Positions 30,400 through 39,784 of a stretch of 46,408 bases of DNA are shown in pieces. The translations under genes were made by a program, and so were the position numbers. Each line of letters opens with the position of its first letter. The first letter of the stretch is position 1. Location: the IMG/VR virus record IMGVR_UViG_3300010392_000294, positions 1 through 46,408 of that record. One strand, 5' to 3'. Under the pieces are notes generated by a model. It was not told the origin of the DNA, ran no database searches, and saw only the letters and a list, made by a program, of their open reading frames with translations. This DNA is from a virus.

Positions 30400-31400
30400 T
30401 GTCATCATTCAACGGACTAAACCCGGGCCTCTCTGGAGCTTCTCGGTACAGGGACTATTTGGCAAGAAACAGCGGTAATGGTCCCTCAACAACTGGAACC
30501 CAAAGGGCCAGCAGTAGAGACTTTTCTTCGCCAGCAAACGCAAACATTTTGAGTTTGCTGGATCGTCAGCAATCTGAGGCTGACGCTAACGAGCAAGCAA
30601 CCTTGCAAGACAGAGACGCTGCTTTGGGTTTGCTTGGAGGTCAATTAGGTGAACGGTCGCCTGAGTTTGATTCTGTTTTTGAATCACTCAGTGCTGACCC
30701 CGGGGACACGCCCTTCGCTCAAATGCTTCGAAGCAGCATTTCAGACACTCTAGCCAACCCCGATGTGTTCAGTCAAACGAGTATTGATCAATTTGTTTCT
30801 CGATCTAACGAAGCAGCCGCTCGTGCTGTGGAAGATTCTCTTTTAGGAACACGCATTGACACTGCTCAACGTGGGGTTCAAGGTGGAATCCCTCAAGGTT
30901 TGGAGCAGCAGCTGAGGTTACAAGGATCGGCTGACGCTATTGCAGCAGAGGGAGAGATTCGTTTTGCTGCTGAAGAAGCCCGTGCAAGCAATCTCGCATT
31001 CGCCCAGCAGCTGGGGGTTAATTTTGAAACAGCCACTCAACAGGCACGAAACCAACGACTCCAAGCTCTGTCCCAATTTGTTAGCGAGGCTGAGTCACGC
31101 GACTTGGAGCTTGTTACAGGTATGGCTGAAATTCTCGCTAACACTGTGCGTGAGAATCCTGATTATTCTGGTTATGCTGCTATCTTGTCTGATGTAGACA
31201 GGCAGGCAAATGACATGCTCATCCAGCGTGAAAATCTTGCTCTGCTTAGGGAACAAATTCGTGTTCAAGAGTCGTTGGGTCTCGCTGATGCTGGTGCTCG
31301 TACGCAGCTAGCTCAAGCTCAGCTTGACTTCAACCGCACCTTAGGGGATCTTGAGTCACAAATTGCAGACTTTGAACGCCAGCTGGGAGACAACTCATGA
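30399..31400 (+). CDS. Coiled-coil virion protein (ejection-protein candidate)
   Basis: 333 residues, almost entirely helical with high Ala, Gln, Glu and Arg (RNQRLQALSQFVSEAESRD). There is a disordered Ser/Asn/Gly-rich start and no membrane segment. Placed just before another coiled-coil protein and the 1305-residue protein, the same trio layout as internal virion proteins of T7-like and P22-like phages that leave the head with the DNA. Function inferred from layout. Confidence 0.65.
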   Translation: MSSFNGLNPGLSGASRYRDYLARNSGNGPSTTGTQRASSRDFSSPANANILSLLDRQQSEADANEQATLQDRDAALGLLGGQLGERSPEFDSVFESLSADPGDTPFAQMLRSSISDTLANPDVFSQTSIDQFVSRSNEAAARAVEDSLLGTRIDTAQRGVQGGIPQGLEQQLRLQGSADAIAAEGEIRFAAEEARASNLAFAQQLGVNFETATQQARNQRLQALSQFVSEAESRDLELVTGMAEILANTVRENPDYSGYAAILSDVDRQANDMLIQRENLALLREQIRVQESLGLADAGARTQLAQAQLDFNRTLGDLESQIADFERQLGDNS

Positions 31401-32557
31401 GCCGGGCAAACTTCCGCCCCGTCATTGGGGCAAATGATACGAGCAGTTTTATCAATGTTGCGGCATTGCAGCAAGAGGGTAGAAATGCTACAGCCGATCG
31501 TCAGCTAGAGTCTGAACGCCTCAGATCTGAAATTGTATCCCGAACTAATGATCAGAGACTTGCTTCAAACCAGCAAGACATTGAGCTTATTGCTCTTGAG
31601 TTGCAAAACGAACAAGCTTTGAGAGCCCTTGCAGAGCGTATGCAAGGCACCCGTGCCAGCATGTTAACTGCACGTCGATCTGATGATACTGCTCGGCGTG
31701 GTCAGGATATCAATAAAACTATTGCCTCTGATGAGCTTGGCTTTAGGCGTGAAGCACTTACCTCAGGCAATGAACAGTCGGCTCTTGACAGGGCTGCACG
31801 AGCCGATCTTGCAGAGGCAGATATTGCTTCTCGTGCACGCGAGGGTGATCTTACAAGAGCTAACCAGCTTGACGTCGTGGACCGTTCTCAAGACGGACAA
31901 CTCGATCGTCAACAGCTTGAACTCAGTGCCGCTTCAGAGAGGCAGGATAAGGAGCTTGTTGCAAGAGCTTCTCTTGCACGTCAAGGTCATGAGGCAGCAA
32001 GGGATAGCGTTCTTCTCGAAATTGAATCCAGAAAAGATGCGGATCTCTTTGGATTCTTTGCCAATAAGAACCTTATCGAGTTGCAGCACGAGCTTGAGTT
32101 GGAACGACTAAACACTCTTCGTGAGACCGAACCGCTCGCTGAGCAAGATGTCGCAGTATTAGGCAATATTACGCAAAATCTAGACAAAATGACTGCGGAG
32201 ACTTTCATCACTACTGGTGACACTCTAACCCCGGAGGGTCGTCAGAAGATGCAGAGACTTGCGGACCTTGCATTCATTCATCAATTGGAGCGTCAAGGTG
32301 GTCGCATCTCTGCGGATGAAAGTGAAGAGCTTTCTGATTGGCTGTTGGTCGTCAGCCCTGAAATTGCTCAGGAATTTGAGAACCTTTCCCTGTCTTCTGA
32401 GAATCCAGTGAATCTTGGTCGCACCCTTGTTTCCAATATTCTTGCGATTCCCTCGGGAGGTGAAATTCCATTTGGTCTGGAGCGGGACAGAATTCTCCTT
32501 AACGAGAAGGAGCTCAAGACATTCCTTAGCAATACCCGTCAGCGAGTTCTTCAATGA
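31397..32557 (+). CDS. Coiled-coil virion protein (ejection-protein candidate)
   Basis: 386 residues with ATGA overlaps on both sides. The middle is highly charged and repetitive in Arg, Asp, Glu, Gln and Ala (RAREGDLTRANQLDVVDRSQ), predicted as long coiled coil. Second member of the ejection-type trio. No enzymatic motif seen. Confidence 0.65.
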   Translation: MSRANFRPVIGANDTSSFINVAALQQEGRNATADRQLESERLRSEIVSRTNDQRLASNQQDIELIALELQNEQALRALAERMQGTRASMLTARRSDDTARRGQDINKTIASDELGFRREALTSGNEQSALDRAARADLAEADIASRAREGDLTRANQLDVVDRSQDGQLDRQQLELSAASERQDKELVARASLARQGHEAARDSVLLEIESRKDADLFGFFANKNLIELQHELELERLNTLRETEPLAEQDVAVLGNITQNLDKMTAETFITTGDTLTPEGRQKMQRLADLAFIHQLERQGGRISADESEELSDWLLVVSPEIAQEFENLSLSSENPVNLGRTLVSNILAIPSGGEIPFGLERDRILLNEKELKTFLSNTRQRVLQ

Positions 32558-35500
32558 GCACTTTTAGCCCCCTAGCCGGAATTGGTCAAGAAGTGGCAGC
32601 CCGCCCCGGTCTTGTCACCCGAGGGGTGAACACACTCTTTGGCGGTCTTGGAACACTCGCAAATGTTCTTGACACACCGGGCTCAATTGTTCGGGGTATT
32701 ATCAATACCCTTAATGAGGGTGGTGATGAGTGGGAGCGTATTTTTACAGGGGTCTTTGATCCCTCCCAGCGTGTGACAGGAACAGAACTTCTCGGGGGTC
32801 CTAATGATAAGTTTACACTTGCTGGTTTAGCTGCAGAGATTCTTACGGACCCTCTTACATTTGCTACTTTTGGGGCTAAGACTGCAGTTGGTGAGCTTGC
32901 GAAAAGAGCCGGAAAGTTATCGGCTCAGGAGACGGTACAGTCATCCCTTGTGCGACAGGGGGCCGATGTTGGTGAGCGTCTACTTCAGACAAAGAGTAAG
33001 CTTGCTGGCACCCAAGCGGAGCTTCTTTCTCGGGGTAGGGATGCTGGTGAACTTTTAGAGAAATCTATCAGAGAACAGTTTGCCAGCGGTCAGCGAGCTT
33101 TAGTTCAGCTTGATATACCTTTCACAAATATCCGAGATACCCTGTTCAACAATAGCACTGTTGGTAAGGTTGTCGGGTCCTTTGCTGATACTGCGGCAGC
33201 TACTATCACAGGTAACCCGATTTCTAGGGAAATTCGAGACAAGTTTGTTACGACTCGAAAGAACCCTATTGAGGAGGAACTCCGTAAAGAGATCAATCGA
33301 GAAGTCAGCCACCTAACTCAAAAAGCTCGTGTGACTGGTAAAGATCTCACAAGACAACGTATGTTGTTGCTCGCCAAAGATCCTGACGTGGATCTCAAGA
33401 TTGCTCGTATTATCGAAGAAAATGCTGACCTGTTGGACATCCCCACAGATACCCCAACACCGGCAAGTTCTGCGTACATGGGTAAACTCTTAAATACACG
33501 CCTTAGGGTTGAAGAACTCTATGGTGAGATTGATAACTTTGAAGATACGTGGGCCTTTGCACAACAAGTTCGCAGGCTCAATAAAGAGACTTTGGCCCTT
33601 GAGCAAGCGGCTGGTGTGCCTGTATCTGAATTTTCAGATATGGGATACTTTGCACGTATTCTAACATCCGAGGGTTCACAGCTTCTTAGAACATCGAAGA
33701 AGGGTCGAGATACAATCGTCCGACACTTCAACAAACTCGACGCTGGTACACCGGGAACTTTTCAACATGCTCGTAAGTTTAAATCACTTGGAGTTGATGA
33801 CTTAAACAAACAATTAGCCACCATCTATGGCAAGGATCCCAACAGTTTCAAGTTTTTTGATACTGATGTAGTCTCAGTTCAAGTCAATCGAATGATTGAT
33901 TCTGCCCGTCAAGTTGGTCGAGCTAGGTTTAGTCGAGCTGTGGTAGATTTGTTTGGTGTAGAACGTGCAAATAAGCTTATTAAAGTTGGTGCCCAAATTG
34001 GTGTAGAGAAATTGATTAGTCCTCGAGGACCTTTTGTCACCTCTATGCGGTTGAACGTGCAGCAGTCAGCCAAACAAATGGCTGATCACTTTGTACGTAG
34101 GGGTCTACCTATTGACAAACTTGGTAAGACCGGTGTGCGTGTTGCGGGTTACGAGTTTGATGATGTAACAGAAGAGGTAGCTGAGCAAGCCGTTAATTTC
34201 AGGCTAAGGAAACCTTTCAGGAACATCAGCAAACAGCATGAGGCGGTGGACGATCAACTTCAAATTCTCGTGAACGAGGGAACTTTACGCCCGGAGCAAC
34301 ACAGATTCCTCCGCACTTGGATGGCTCAAGTTAAGCCGGAGCATCTTGATAATCTCAAGACAACAACGCTTACTGACTCAGAGCGTGAAGCTTTGGCTCA
34401 AATTTATGAGGACGATGTATTTTCCTCTGCTGCAGGACTCTTTGGTAGTACACCTCAAGATGTAAGAGAACGCCCCTTTGTTCAAGGTGCGGGCTTAGGT
34501 GATGCACAACCTACAATTGGTGTAATTCCACCGGGTCTCGGAAAGGGCACTGTTGGAGGTGTTCCCACCTCTAGCGATCCCGGAAAGATATTCACTTTCC
34601 TTCATGAGCTTGGGCATTCCCACCACCTCGCTTACATGGATGCAGCCGATGTTAACTTAGTGGATGATATTTTTACTGATTATCTCGATGATGTCACACG
34701 GGATAAATTTGTGACAGGTGCCTCAGCCAGTAGAAACTTTAATGCAGCCGAGATGTATGCTAATGCATATGCAGCTTGGGTGCTCGGACATAGAACAACC
34801 AGTGCAACCCTTGAAAAAATCTTCAAAAAGACTCACACTGAATTTAAGCGTCTGAGGGATACTATCTACAACCCTGAAGCTCTATCAAAAGCTCGGGCCC
34901 AAATAGACAATCTCCCTAGACGCCACCAAGAAGAAGTTCTGGAGGATCTTGGTGATAATCAAGCGGTTGCAGATGATCTAACTTCACTGTTCGTTGGTAC
35001 AACAGAGGACCATGCAACGGTTCTCAATAACCTACCCAACCAACCTCGTAAAGCTTTTCTCGCAGATCTTCTAGAGCCTGTTCACACTAGAATGGACTAT
35101 GTTGAGTTTAGTCCTAGAGCTTCTGAGAAAGAAGTTCGAGAAGCCTTGCTAAGTGCAGGTGTTGAACGCACGGCCTTAGAGCCAGAAGTTATGGACTTCG
35201 CAGAAAAGTTTCTCTCCCATAGCAGATATCATCTCGACTCTGATAAGTGGTGGGCTAAGACTATTCGTGTCATGGACGAGCTTCATGGCATGTTCCGAAC
35301 AGCGTTCACTCAATACTTCCCCGCGTTCCACTCTCGAAACTTCCTGTCCAATGTGTTTATGAACTCCATGGCTGGTGGTGTTGGTCTCAAGCATTACGTT
35401 CGTGCTATGAACCAACTTAGGACTATGGATGCAGAAGAGGCCTTATACCTCGCAAGCCTTAACGTGGTTGATTCGGGGAAAATACGAGAAGTCTTTGAGT

Positions 35501-36471
35501 TCATGCAGAACTCACGTGGCGGTGTGAGTCGCTCGGTGTCCCAACTGATGGGTAAACTCCCGGGTGGGGATACACTCAAACGAGCAGGCGGTGCCATCAA
35601 TGAAGGTGCAAGAGCTACAGGTCACGGTGTTGAAAATATCGGACGACTTGCCCACTATCTTGCCAAGCGGGACGCTGGTCTCACTGACACAGAAGCAGCA
35701 GACTCTGTAGTCAAATACCTGTTTGATTATAACGATCTGACAGACTTTGAGAGAGCAGTTCCCCGGCGAACAATGTTGTTTTACACCTTCTTCCGCAAGA
35801 ATCTTCCTTTGATGTTGGAGCAAACATTCAAGAACCCCCGATTTATGTCTCTATATGCTAGAGCTACGGGGCAAAACAATCCTCATATTGTGCAGCCTGA
35901 TTGGATGCCCGATGGTTTCTTCTTCGGAGAAGACGAACAGGGGCGTACTATCCGATTGAACTTCGGGCTTCCACCAGAGGACATGGCGAGATTTGATCCC
36001 GAGGGCAAGGGCCTCTCACGCGTCTTCGAGATCATGATATCGAACCTTGTTCCTGTTATCCGCGAACCGTTCCAGTTTGTTTCGGGTAAGGATCTCTTCA
36101 CAGGACGCCCACGTGAGGGTGGTGCGTTAGAGGTTCTGGCGGGTAATTTACCCACCGCCCGAGCAACTGGAACGGTTGAGCGGATAGCAAAGGCTGCAGA
36201 GGGCACAGACCCCAACCTTAGTCTCGGTCCTGAAGTGGGACGAGCCTTGTTTGGCGTTGCTCGTCGACCGATTGATGAAAACATTCAACGGAAAATGAAC
36301 GAGCTTGATTCGGTGAGGGACAGACTCAAAGAACTTGTCAGACAGGGTGATGCGAAGACCATCGAGATCGTTGGTCAACGAGATAAGAATAACCCCAACT
36401 TGGAGGTCCAACAGTTGAACTCAATGCAGTCTCGTATTCTAAGGGAATTGTCAAGGCTTCGCAACCAATGA
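32554..36471 (+). CDS. Giant ejection-type virion protein with zincin protease motif
   Basis: 1305 residues, the largest gene. Residues 684-688 are HELGH within FLHELGHSHH, the HExxH zinc site, and the motif AAEMYANAYAAW puts Glu733 45 residues later, as in gluzincins of the lethal-factor type. The first 600 residues and the last 450 are helical, with a hydrophobic pair (MFRTAFTQYFPAFHS) near 910. T7 gp16-like internal proteins carry a cell-wall-cutting domain; here a protease-like domain takes that place. It may digest a host or virion protein during DNA entry, or cleave itself. Confidence 0.75.
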   Translation: MSTFSPLAGIGQEVAARPGLVTRGVNTLFGGLGTLANVLDTPGSIVRGIINTLNEGGDEWERIFTGVFDPSQRVTGTELLGGPNDKFTLAGLAAEILTDPLTFATFGAKTAVGELAKRAGKLSAQETVQSSLVRQGADVGERLLQTKSKLAGTQAELLSRGRDAGELLEKSIREQFASGQRALVQLDIPFTNIRDTLFNNSTVGKVVGSFADTAAATITGNPISREIRDKFVTTRKNPIEEELRKEINREVSHLTQKARVTGKDLTRQRMLLLAKDPDVDLKIARIIEENADLLDIPTDTPTPASSAYMGKLLNTRLRVEELYGEIDNFEDTWAFAQQVRRLNKETLALEQAAGVPVSEFSDMGYFARILTSEGSQLLRTSKKGRDTIVRHFNKLDAGTPGTFQHARKFKSLGVDDLNKQLATIYGKDPNSFKFFDTDVVSVQVNRMIDSARQVGRARFSRAVVDLFGVERANKLIKVGAQIGVEKLISPRGPFVTSMRLNVQQSAKQMADHFVRRGLPIDKLGKTGVRVAGYEFDDVTEEVAEQAVNFRLRKPFRNISKQHEAVDDQLQILVNEGTLRPEQHRFLRTWMAQVKPEHLDNLKTTTLTDSEREALAQIYEDDVFSSAAGLFGSTPQDVRERPFVQGAGLGDAQPTIGVIPPGLGKGTVGGVPTSSDPGKIFTFLHELGHSHHLAYMDAADVNLVDDIFTDYLDDVTRDKFVTGASASRNFNAAEMYANAYAAWVLGHRTTSATLEKIFKKTHTEFKRLRDTIYNPEALSKARAQIDNLPRRHQEEVLEDLGDNQAVADDLTSLFVGTTEDHATVLNNLPNQPRKAFLADLLEPVHTRMDYVEFSPRASEKEVREALLSAGVERTALEPEVMDFAEKFLSHSRYHLDSDKWWAKTIRVMDELHGMFRTAFTQYFPAFHSRNFLSNVFMNSMAGGVGLKHYVRAMNQLRTMDAEEALYLASLNVVDSGKIREVFEFMQNSRGGVSRSVSQLMGKLPGGDTLKRAGGAINEGARATGHGVENIGRLAHYLAKRDAGLTDTEAADSVVKYLFDYNDLTDFERAVPRRTMLFYTFFRKNLPLMLEQTFKNPRFMSLYARATGQNNPHIVQPDWMPDGFFFGEDEQGRTIRLNFGLPPEDMARFDPEGKGLSRVFEIMISNLVPVIREPFQFVSGKDLFTGRPREGGALEVLAGNLPTARATGTVERIAKAAEGTDPNLSLGPEVGRALFGVARRPIDENIQRKMNELDSVRDRLKELVRQGDAKTIEIVGQRDKNNPNLEVQQLNSMQSRILRELSRLRNQ

Positions 36472-36584
36472 AGAAGAGAATAACAAAGAGTACAATCAAG
36501 AAGTTGATTCAGGGAGATAAAAAAGACCGCCGACCCTACTGGAGAACCGGACGGTCCAGACGAAAGAACCCGAAGAAACGTTAG
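36468..36584 (+). CDS. 38-residue very basic miniprotein
   Basis: ATGA overlap with the stop of the 1305-residue gene, so it is coupled to it. About half of its residues are Lys or Arg (MKKRITKSTIKKLI, then RRPYWRTGRSRRK). No own ribosome site beyond weak AAGG. Possible DNA-condensing or RNA-binding peptide; may also be a C-terminal-tail remnant. It ends five bases before the converging gene's stop. Confidence 0.6.
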   Translation: MKKRITKSTIKKLIQGDKKDRRPYWRTGRSRRKNPKKR

Positions 36585-36588
36585 ACTC

Positions 36589-37056
36589 TCATGATTGTAC
36601 CCTTTCGATCAAAGTGCTGATGTCTCGAACAAGCCAGAGAGGTAAGTTTTCTGCCTCTGCAATAAACCTTCTCTCAATAGCTTCTGTGGTCATGTTTGTG
36701 ATGCGTGGGACATCTTCTGGGTCGAAGATTGAGCCTAAGATTCTCTGCCCTGTAACATCTGCGGGGTTGACATCTACACTCAGGCTAGGTGTGACATCAA
36801 ACCCTTTCGTAGGGGTTCGGGGGTGAACAAAGGCGTCTGGAGGGCAAGTATGTGTTGAGTCATCAATCAATTTAATACGACAGAGATTTTGCTCAATCAT
36901 ATCAACGTAAGCGACCCCTTTGCGATTGGCTTCAGGTGCAAACGTGTACCAATAACCGGCCCGAACCTCAGATAAGTTTACGGCCCTCTTTGCGGACTGC
37001 GGTGTCGACCCTGAGTTGCTTGGGGTTTGATCCTTCAATGGTGAGGTTGCCGACAT
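36589..37056 (-). CDS. Hypothetical last gene of the leftward unit
   Basis: 155 residues from the ATG at 37056 behind AGGAG. It overlaps the primase-helicase C terminus by 89 bases in another frame. The first 25 residues are polar and disordered; then a small beta-rich part (GYWYTFAPEANRKGVAYVDM) and a helical C terminus (EAIERRFIAEAENLPLWL). No family recognised. Confidence 0.65.
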   Translation of the reverse strand: MSATSPLKDQTPSNSGSTPQSAKRAVNLSEVRAGYWYTFAPEANRKGVAYVDMIEQNLCRIKLIDDSTHTCPPDAFVHPRTPTKGFDVTPSLSVDVNPADVTGQRILGSIFDPEDVPRITNMTTEAIERRFIAEAENLPLWLVRDISTLIERVQS

Positions 37057-39610
37057 GGAGTTCTCCTGCGTGTGTGCCTCTCGGATATTTTCCGATAGGC
37101 ATGTCTTTCATGATCTTATCGCGAGTCCAACGTGGTTGCTCGTCTGGGGGAAGAGACTGAATAAACCTTGACACAAATAGGTCAAAGTGTGTTACAGTTC
37201 CGGGGGTATATTTACAATGATCCTCAATAAATTCCTTGACTGAGGATCGGTGTAAATCTTCTAACTCTTGTTTGATATCTGAATCCAACACGGGAATACG
37301 AAGCCGAGAGTTGCTAGGCGGTATGTCCAATCGCAAGAGGGTGTACAAGAAATAAGGTGCCTCAGATTTAAGCCGTCCCATAAGTTCGGGTTTAGGAATC
37401 TCCACACCTTTGAACTCAGGCACGTACCCGACAGTAATACGAGTGTCTCCGGGGAACACCGGGCAATAATTTTTATCGTTTGAGCACTGAACCCAATGGG
37501 TGGTGTTCGGAGTGAGAAACCCGTCTTTGTGTTTAGCCTGTATAAAAATTCTCGGCGATGTGACCCAATCCTTGACTCGATCATAAGCAAGTTTCGTCGA
37601 GACATCGACCTCCTCAATGACAGCCAAAACAGAGCCATAGAGTTCACCGTTGAATCCGCTGGTGTTTGTGAGTGCTTGGTCGGCTTTGGCGTAACCCACT
37701 TCATCTTTGAGAAGAAGTTGGATTGCTTCATGAAACGTGCTCTTACCGGTGTTTTGTTCTTCGGACCAAAAGAATAGATAGGGCAAAGGCTCGAAGGGGT
37801 GTCGGAAGAGAGAAGCCACCCATAATCTAAGGTAGTCCGAACCAGATTCGATATGGTGTACTCTACACCACTCACTATTTTCAACATTGAGAGAATCTCC
37901 TAGATGCTCAAGGATGAGATCCCAGGTGGGGTGGGGGCCATGTTGAGGTTCGTAAGCAAGTTGAGGAGCACCTCTATTCCATTTACGATCCCCCGGGTAC
38001 TCAGGTGCAAAAGGAATAACAACCTCCTGCCAATCCTCAAGAACGGCCATACCTAACATGCCTTCACGCTCGGATGAACTGTAATCGAGTGCAGTTAAGG
38101 CTGACTTAATGTCATCTTTACCTTTCTCAACCCAGCGTCCGCGTGAAAGAACAAACCATGAGGGTTTACCTCCTGATTGACTAACATGACGTACGACCTC
38201 ATCAGGTGCTTCAATGATCTTTGTTTCTACTGCAGAGTTAACAATACGCTCCCACCTCTTGTTGTTCTTTTGTTTGCCCTCAGTGTACCAATCAGTAAGT
38301 GGTTTATCCCCTTCTTGGTAAGGGACAGTAACAACAATCTCTGACTCAGCCTTGCCCGGAGCTAAGATACACGATCGGGTGTTAAAAGACTCAGGGCAAG
38401 TGAAATAAGCTCCTAGAAGCCCTAGGACTTTTTTAGCTCGGGCAACGGTTTCAAACCGGAACTCACCAGATTTTGTTTTAACTCCACCCACCATACGGGA
38501 CGCGGAAGCAAGATTTGGCAGTTTGTTAAATGAGCAGTAAGTCCAACCTGTTGGAGCCTTTGACCAATATTCGTGCTCTTCGACTCCAAGCCCATATCGG
38601 TACACTGTCCAAGCACCTCCCCGTACTGGAAAGCAAAAGCAGTTATGATCGTATGGTGCATCTCTTCCGGTAGCCGCCGTTTTGAACACACCACGAAGTG
38701 AAAGTTCCTCGTGGATTTTTGCGAGTGTAGAGGTATGACAAACCAACATACCCCTCTCTGAGTCCCACCACGCCGTTTGATCGTTGTTGCTAAACCAGAC
38801 AAGTAACTGCTGATGCTCTGTATCAAGGTCCGTTCTCCTTGTTTTGCTGAGTAGATCATTGAAAGACGCTTCATTGTCCGTCAAACGCTTGGGTACTCTA
38901 CGTCTAGCTCGCTGGACCTGCAAATAGTCTTGCCAGTCGGGAGGCACTTGAGATAAATCTTCTGTTGCTTCCTTGATAACCTCAAAGGATTTTTTTGATG
39001 GAGATGCTTCTCTATGCCAGATCCAAAGCACACCCCCAGAGGTATCTACCTTCTCATCAAAATCAAAGTTCAGTAAACCTGACAGATGAGATAAAATAGC
39101 TTTAGCTAGTGCAGCATGCTCAGCATGGTTTCTAGTTTCTTCTGGGGTTTGAAGTTTAACGTAGAGATGAAACCCTTTGCCGCTCTTAGATCGTCTTAGT
39201 GTGATCCAAGGAATCATTTTCACTCGATGCCTAAGATCATCCAACTCAACGTCGGTCAACCCCTTGGCGTGATTGGTGACTGAGTCAAAATCAAAACCTA
39301 CCCAGCGACTGAGTCGATTTTGCCAATCCCACCCTGTAAGACCGATGGCTTCAACATATTTGTCAAAGGACCAGTCCATCATTTTATCTCTGTAGTGGGG
39401 CTCTGCATCAATACCTGACCCTCCAAAAGGGATACGGAATGCAGACCAAACCTCATCACCATCTGTGTACTGTGGTGTGCGACGCTCCTTGGACTTCACC
39501 CTATCGGGCCCGGGTAAGACGTTTACCTGCACCTCCATAGAAGGATGATAAACATCTACTTTGCAAGATTGAGTTTCCAGAAACTCACTAATGGCCTGTG
39601 TTTGATACAT
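36968..39610 (-). CDS. Primase-helicase (AEP-type primase and SF3 helicase)
   Basis: 880 residues. I use the ATG at 39610; the longer frame would need a TTG within the miniprotein gene. The primase part shows VGFDFD (catalytic Asp107 and Asp109) and RSKSGKGFHLYV (Ser/His motif, about 140-151). The helicase part has a P-loop EEQNTGKST near 613-621, Walker B VLAVIEEVD and a motif C-like VQCSNDKNY. This is the primase plus SF3 helicase arrangement seen in phage and plasmid replication proteins. It would open the origin and make primers for the phage polymerase. Confidence 0.85.
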   Translation of the reverse strand: MYQTQAISEFLETQSCKVDVYHPSMEVQVNVLPGPDRVKSKERRTPQYTDGDEVWSAFRIPFGGSGIDAEPHYRDKMMDWSFDKYVEAIGLTGWDWQNRLSRWVGFDFDSVTNHAKGLTDVELDDLRHRVKMIPWITLRRSKSGKGFHLYVKLQTPEETRNHAEHAALAKAILSHLSGLLNFDFDEKVDTSGGVLWIWHREASPSKKSFEVIKEATEDLSQVPPDWQDYLQVQRARRRVPKRLTDNEASFNDLLSKTRRTDLDTEHQQLLVWFSNNDQTAWWDSERGMLVCHTSTLAKIHEELSLRGVFKTAATGRDAPYDHNCFCFPVRGGAWTVYRYGLGVEEHEYWSKAPTGWTYCSFNKLPNLASASRMVGGVKTKSGEFRFETVARAKKVLGLLGAYFTCPESFNTRSCILAPGKAESEIVVTVPYQEGDKPLTDWYTEGKQKNNKRWERIVNSAVETKIIEAPDEVVRHVSQSGGKPSWFVLSRGRWVEKGKDDIKSALTALDYSSSEREGMLGMAVLEDWQEVVIPFAPEYPGDRKWNRGAPQLAYEPQHGPHPTWDLILEHLGDSLNVENSEWCRVHHIESGSDYLRLWVASLFRHPFEPLPYLFFWSEEQNTGKSTFHEAIQLLLKDEVGYAKADQALTNTSGFNGELYGSVLAVIEEVDVSTKLAYDRVKDWVTSPRIFIQAKHKDGFLTPNTTHWVQCSNDKNYCPVFPGDTRITVGYVPEFKGVEIPKPELMGRLKSEAPYFLYTLLRLDIPPSNSRLRIPVLDSDIKQELEDLHRSSVKEFIEDHCKYTPGTVTHFDLFVSRFIQSLPPDEQPRWTRDKIMKDMPIGKYPRGTHAGELHVGNLTIEGSNPKQLRVDTAVRKEGRKLI

Positions 39611-39612
39611 CT

Positions 39613-39783
39613 TTAAAGACCCCAATCTCGAGGGGACCAAAGATCATAACAAGTTTTGCAGAGTACATCGCCTTTGGGGTGGTTGTGACAAATTATCATA
39701 GCCTGAGAGGGTTTGCGTTTATTGCAGACATCACACCGAGAATGTGTGAACAACTTTTTGAACCATGTGAGAAAGAGATCCAT
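39613..39783 (-). CDS. 56-residue zinc-finger miniprotein
   Basis: The ATG at 39783 follows GGAAGG at four bases, two bases after the upstream stop. The product has RCDVCNKRKPSQAMIICHNH and then LCKTCYDLW: CxxC plus CxxC with a Cys-x-Asn-His between, a four-ligand zinc site. It ends three bases before the primase-helicase start. Probably a nucleic-acid- or protein-binding helper of replication. Confidence 0.8.
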   Translation of the reverse strand: MDLFLTWFKKLFTHSRCDVCNKRKPSQAMIICHNHPKGDVLCKTCYDLWSPRDWGL

Positions 39784-39784
39784 C

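Noticed and set aside
36530-36600. Bidirectional terminator between the converging units
   Set aside because: Only short imperfect stems (around CTGG and CCAG) and no T run on either strand.
37261-37887. 208-codon frame on the same strand as the primase-helicase
   Set aside because: Out-of-frame shadow within the SF3 helicase domain, no ribosome site.
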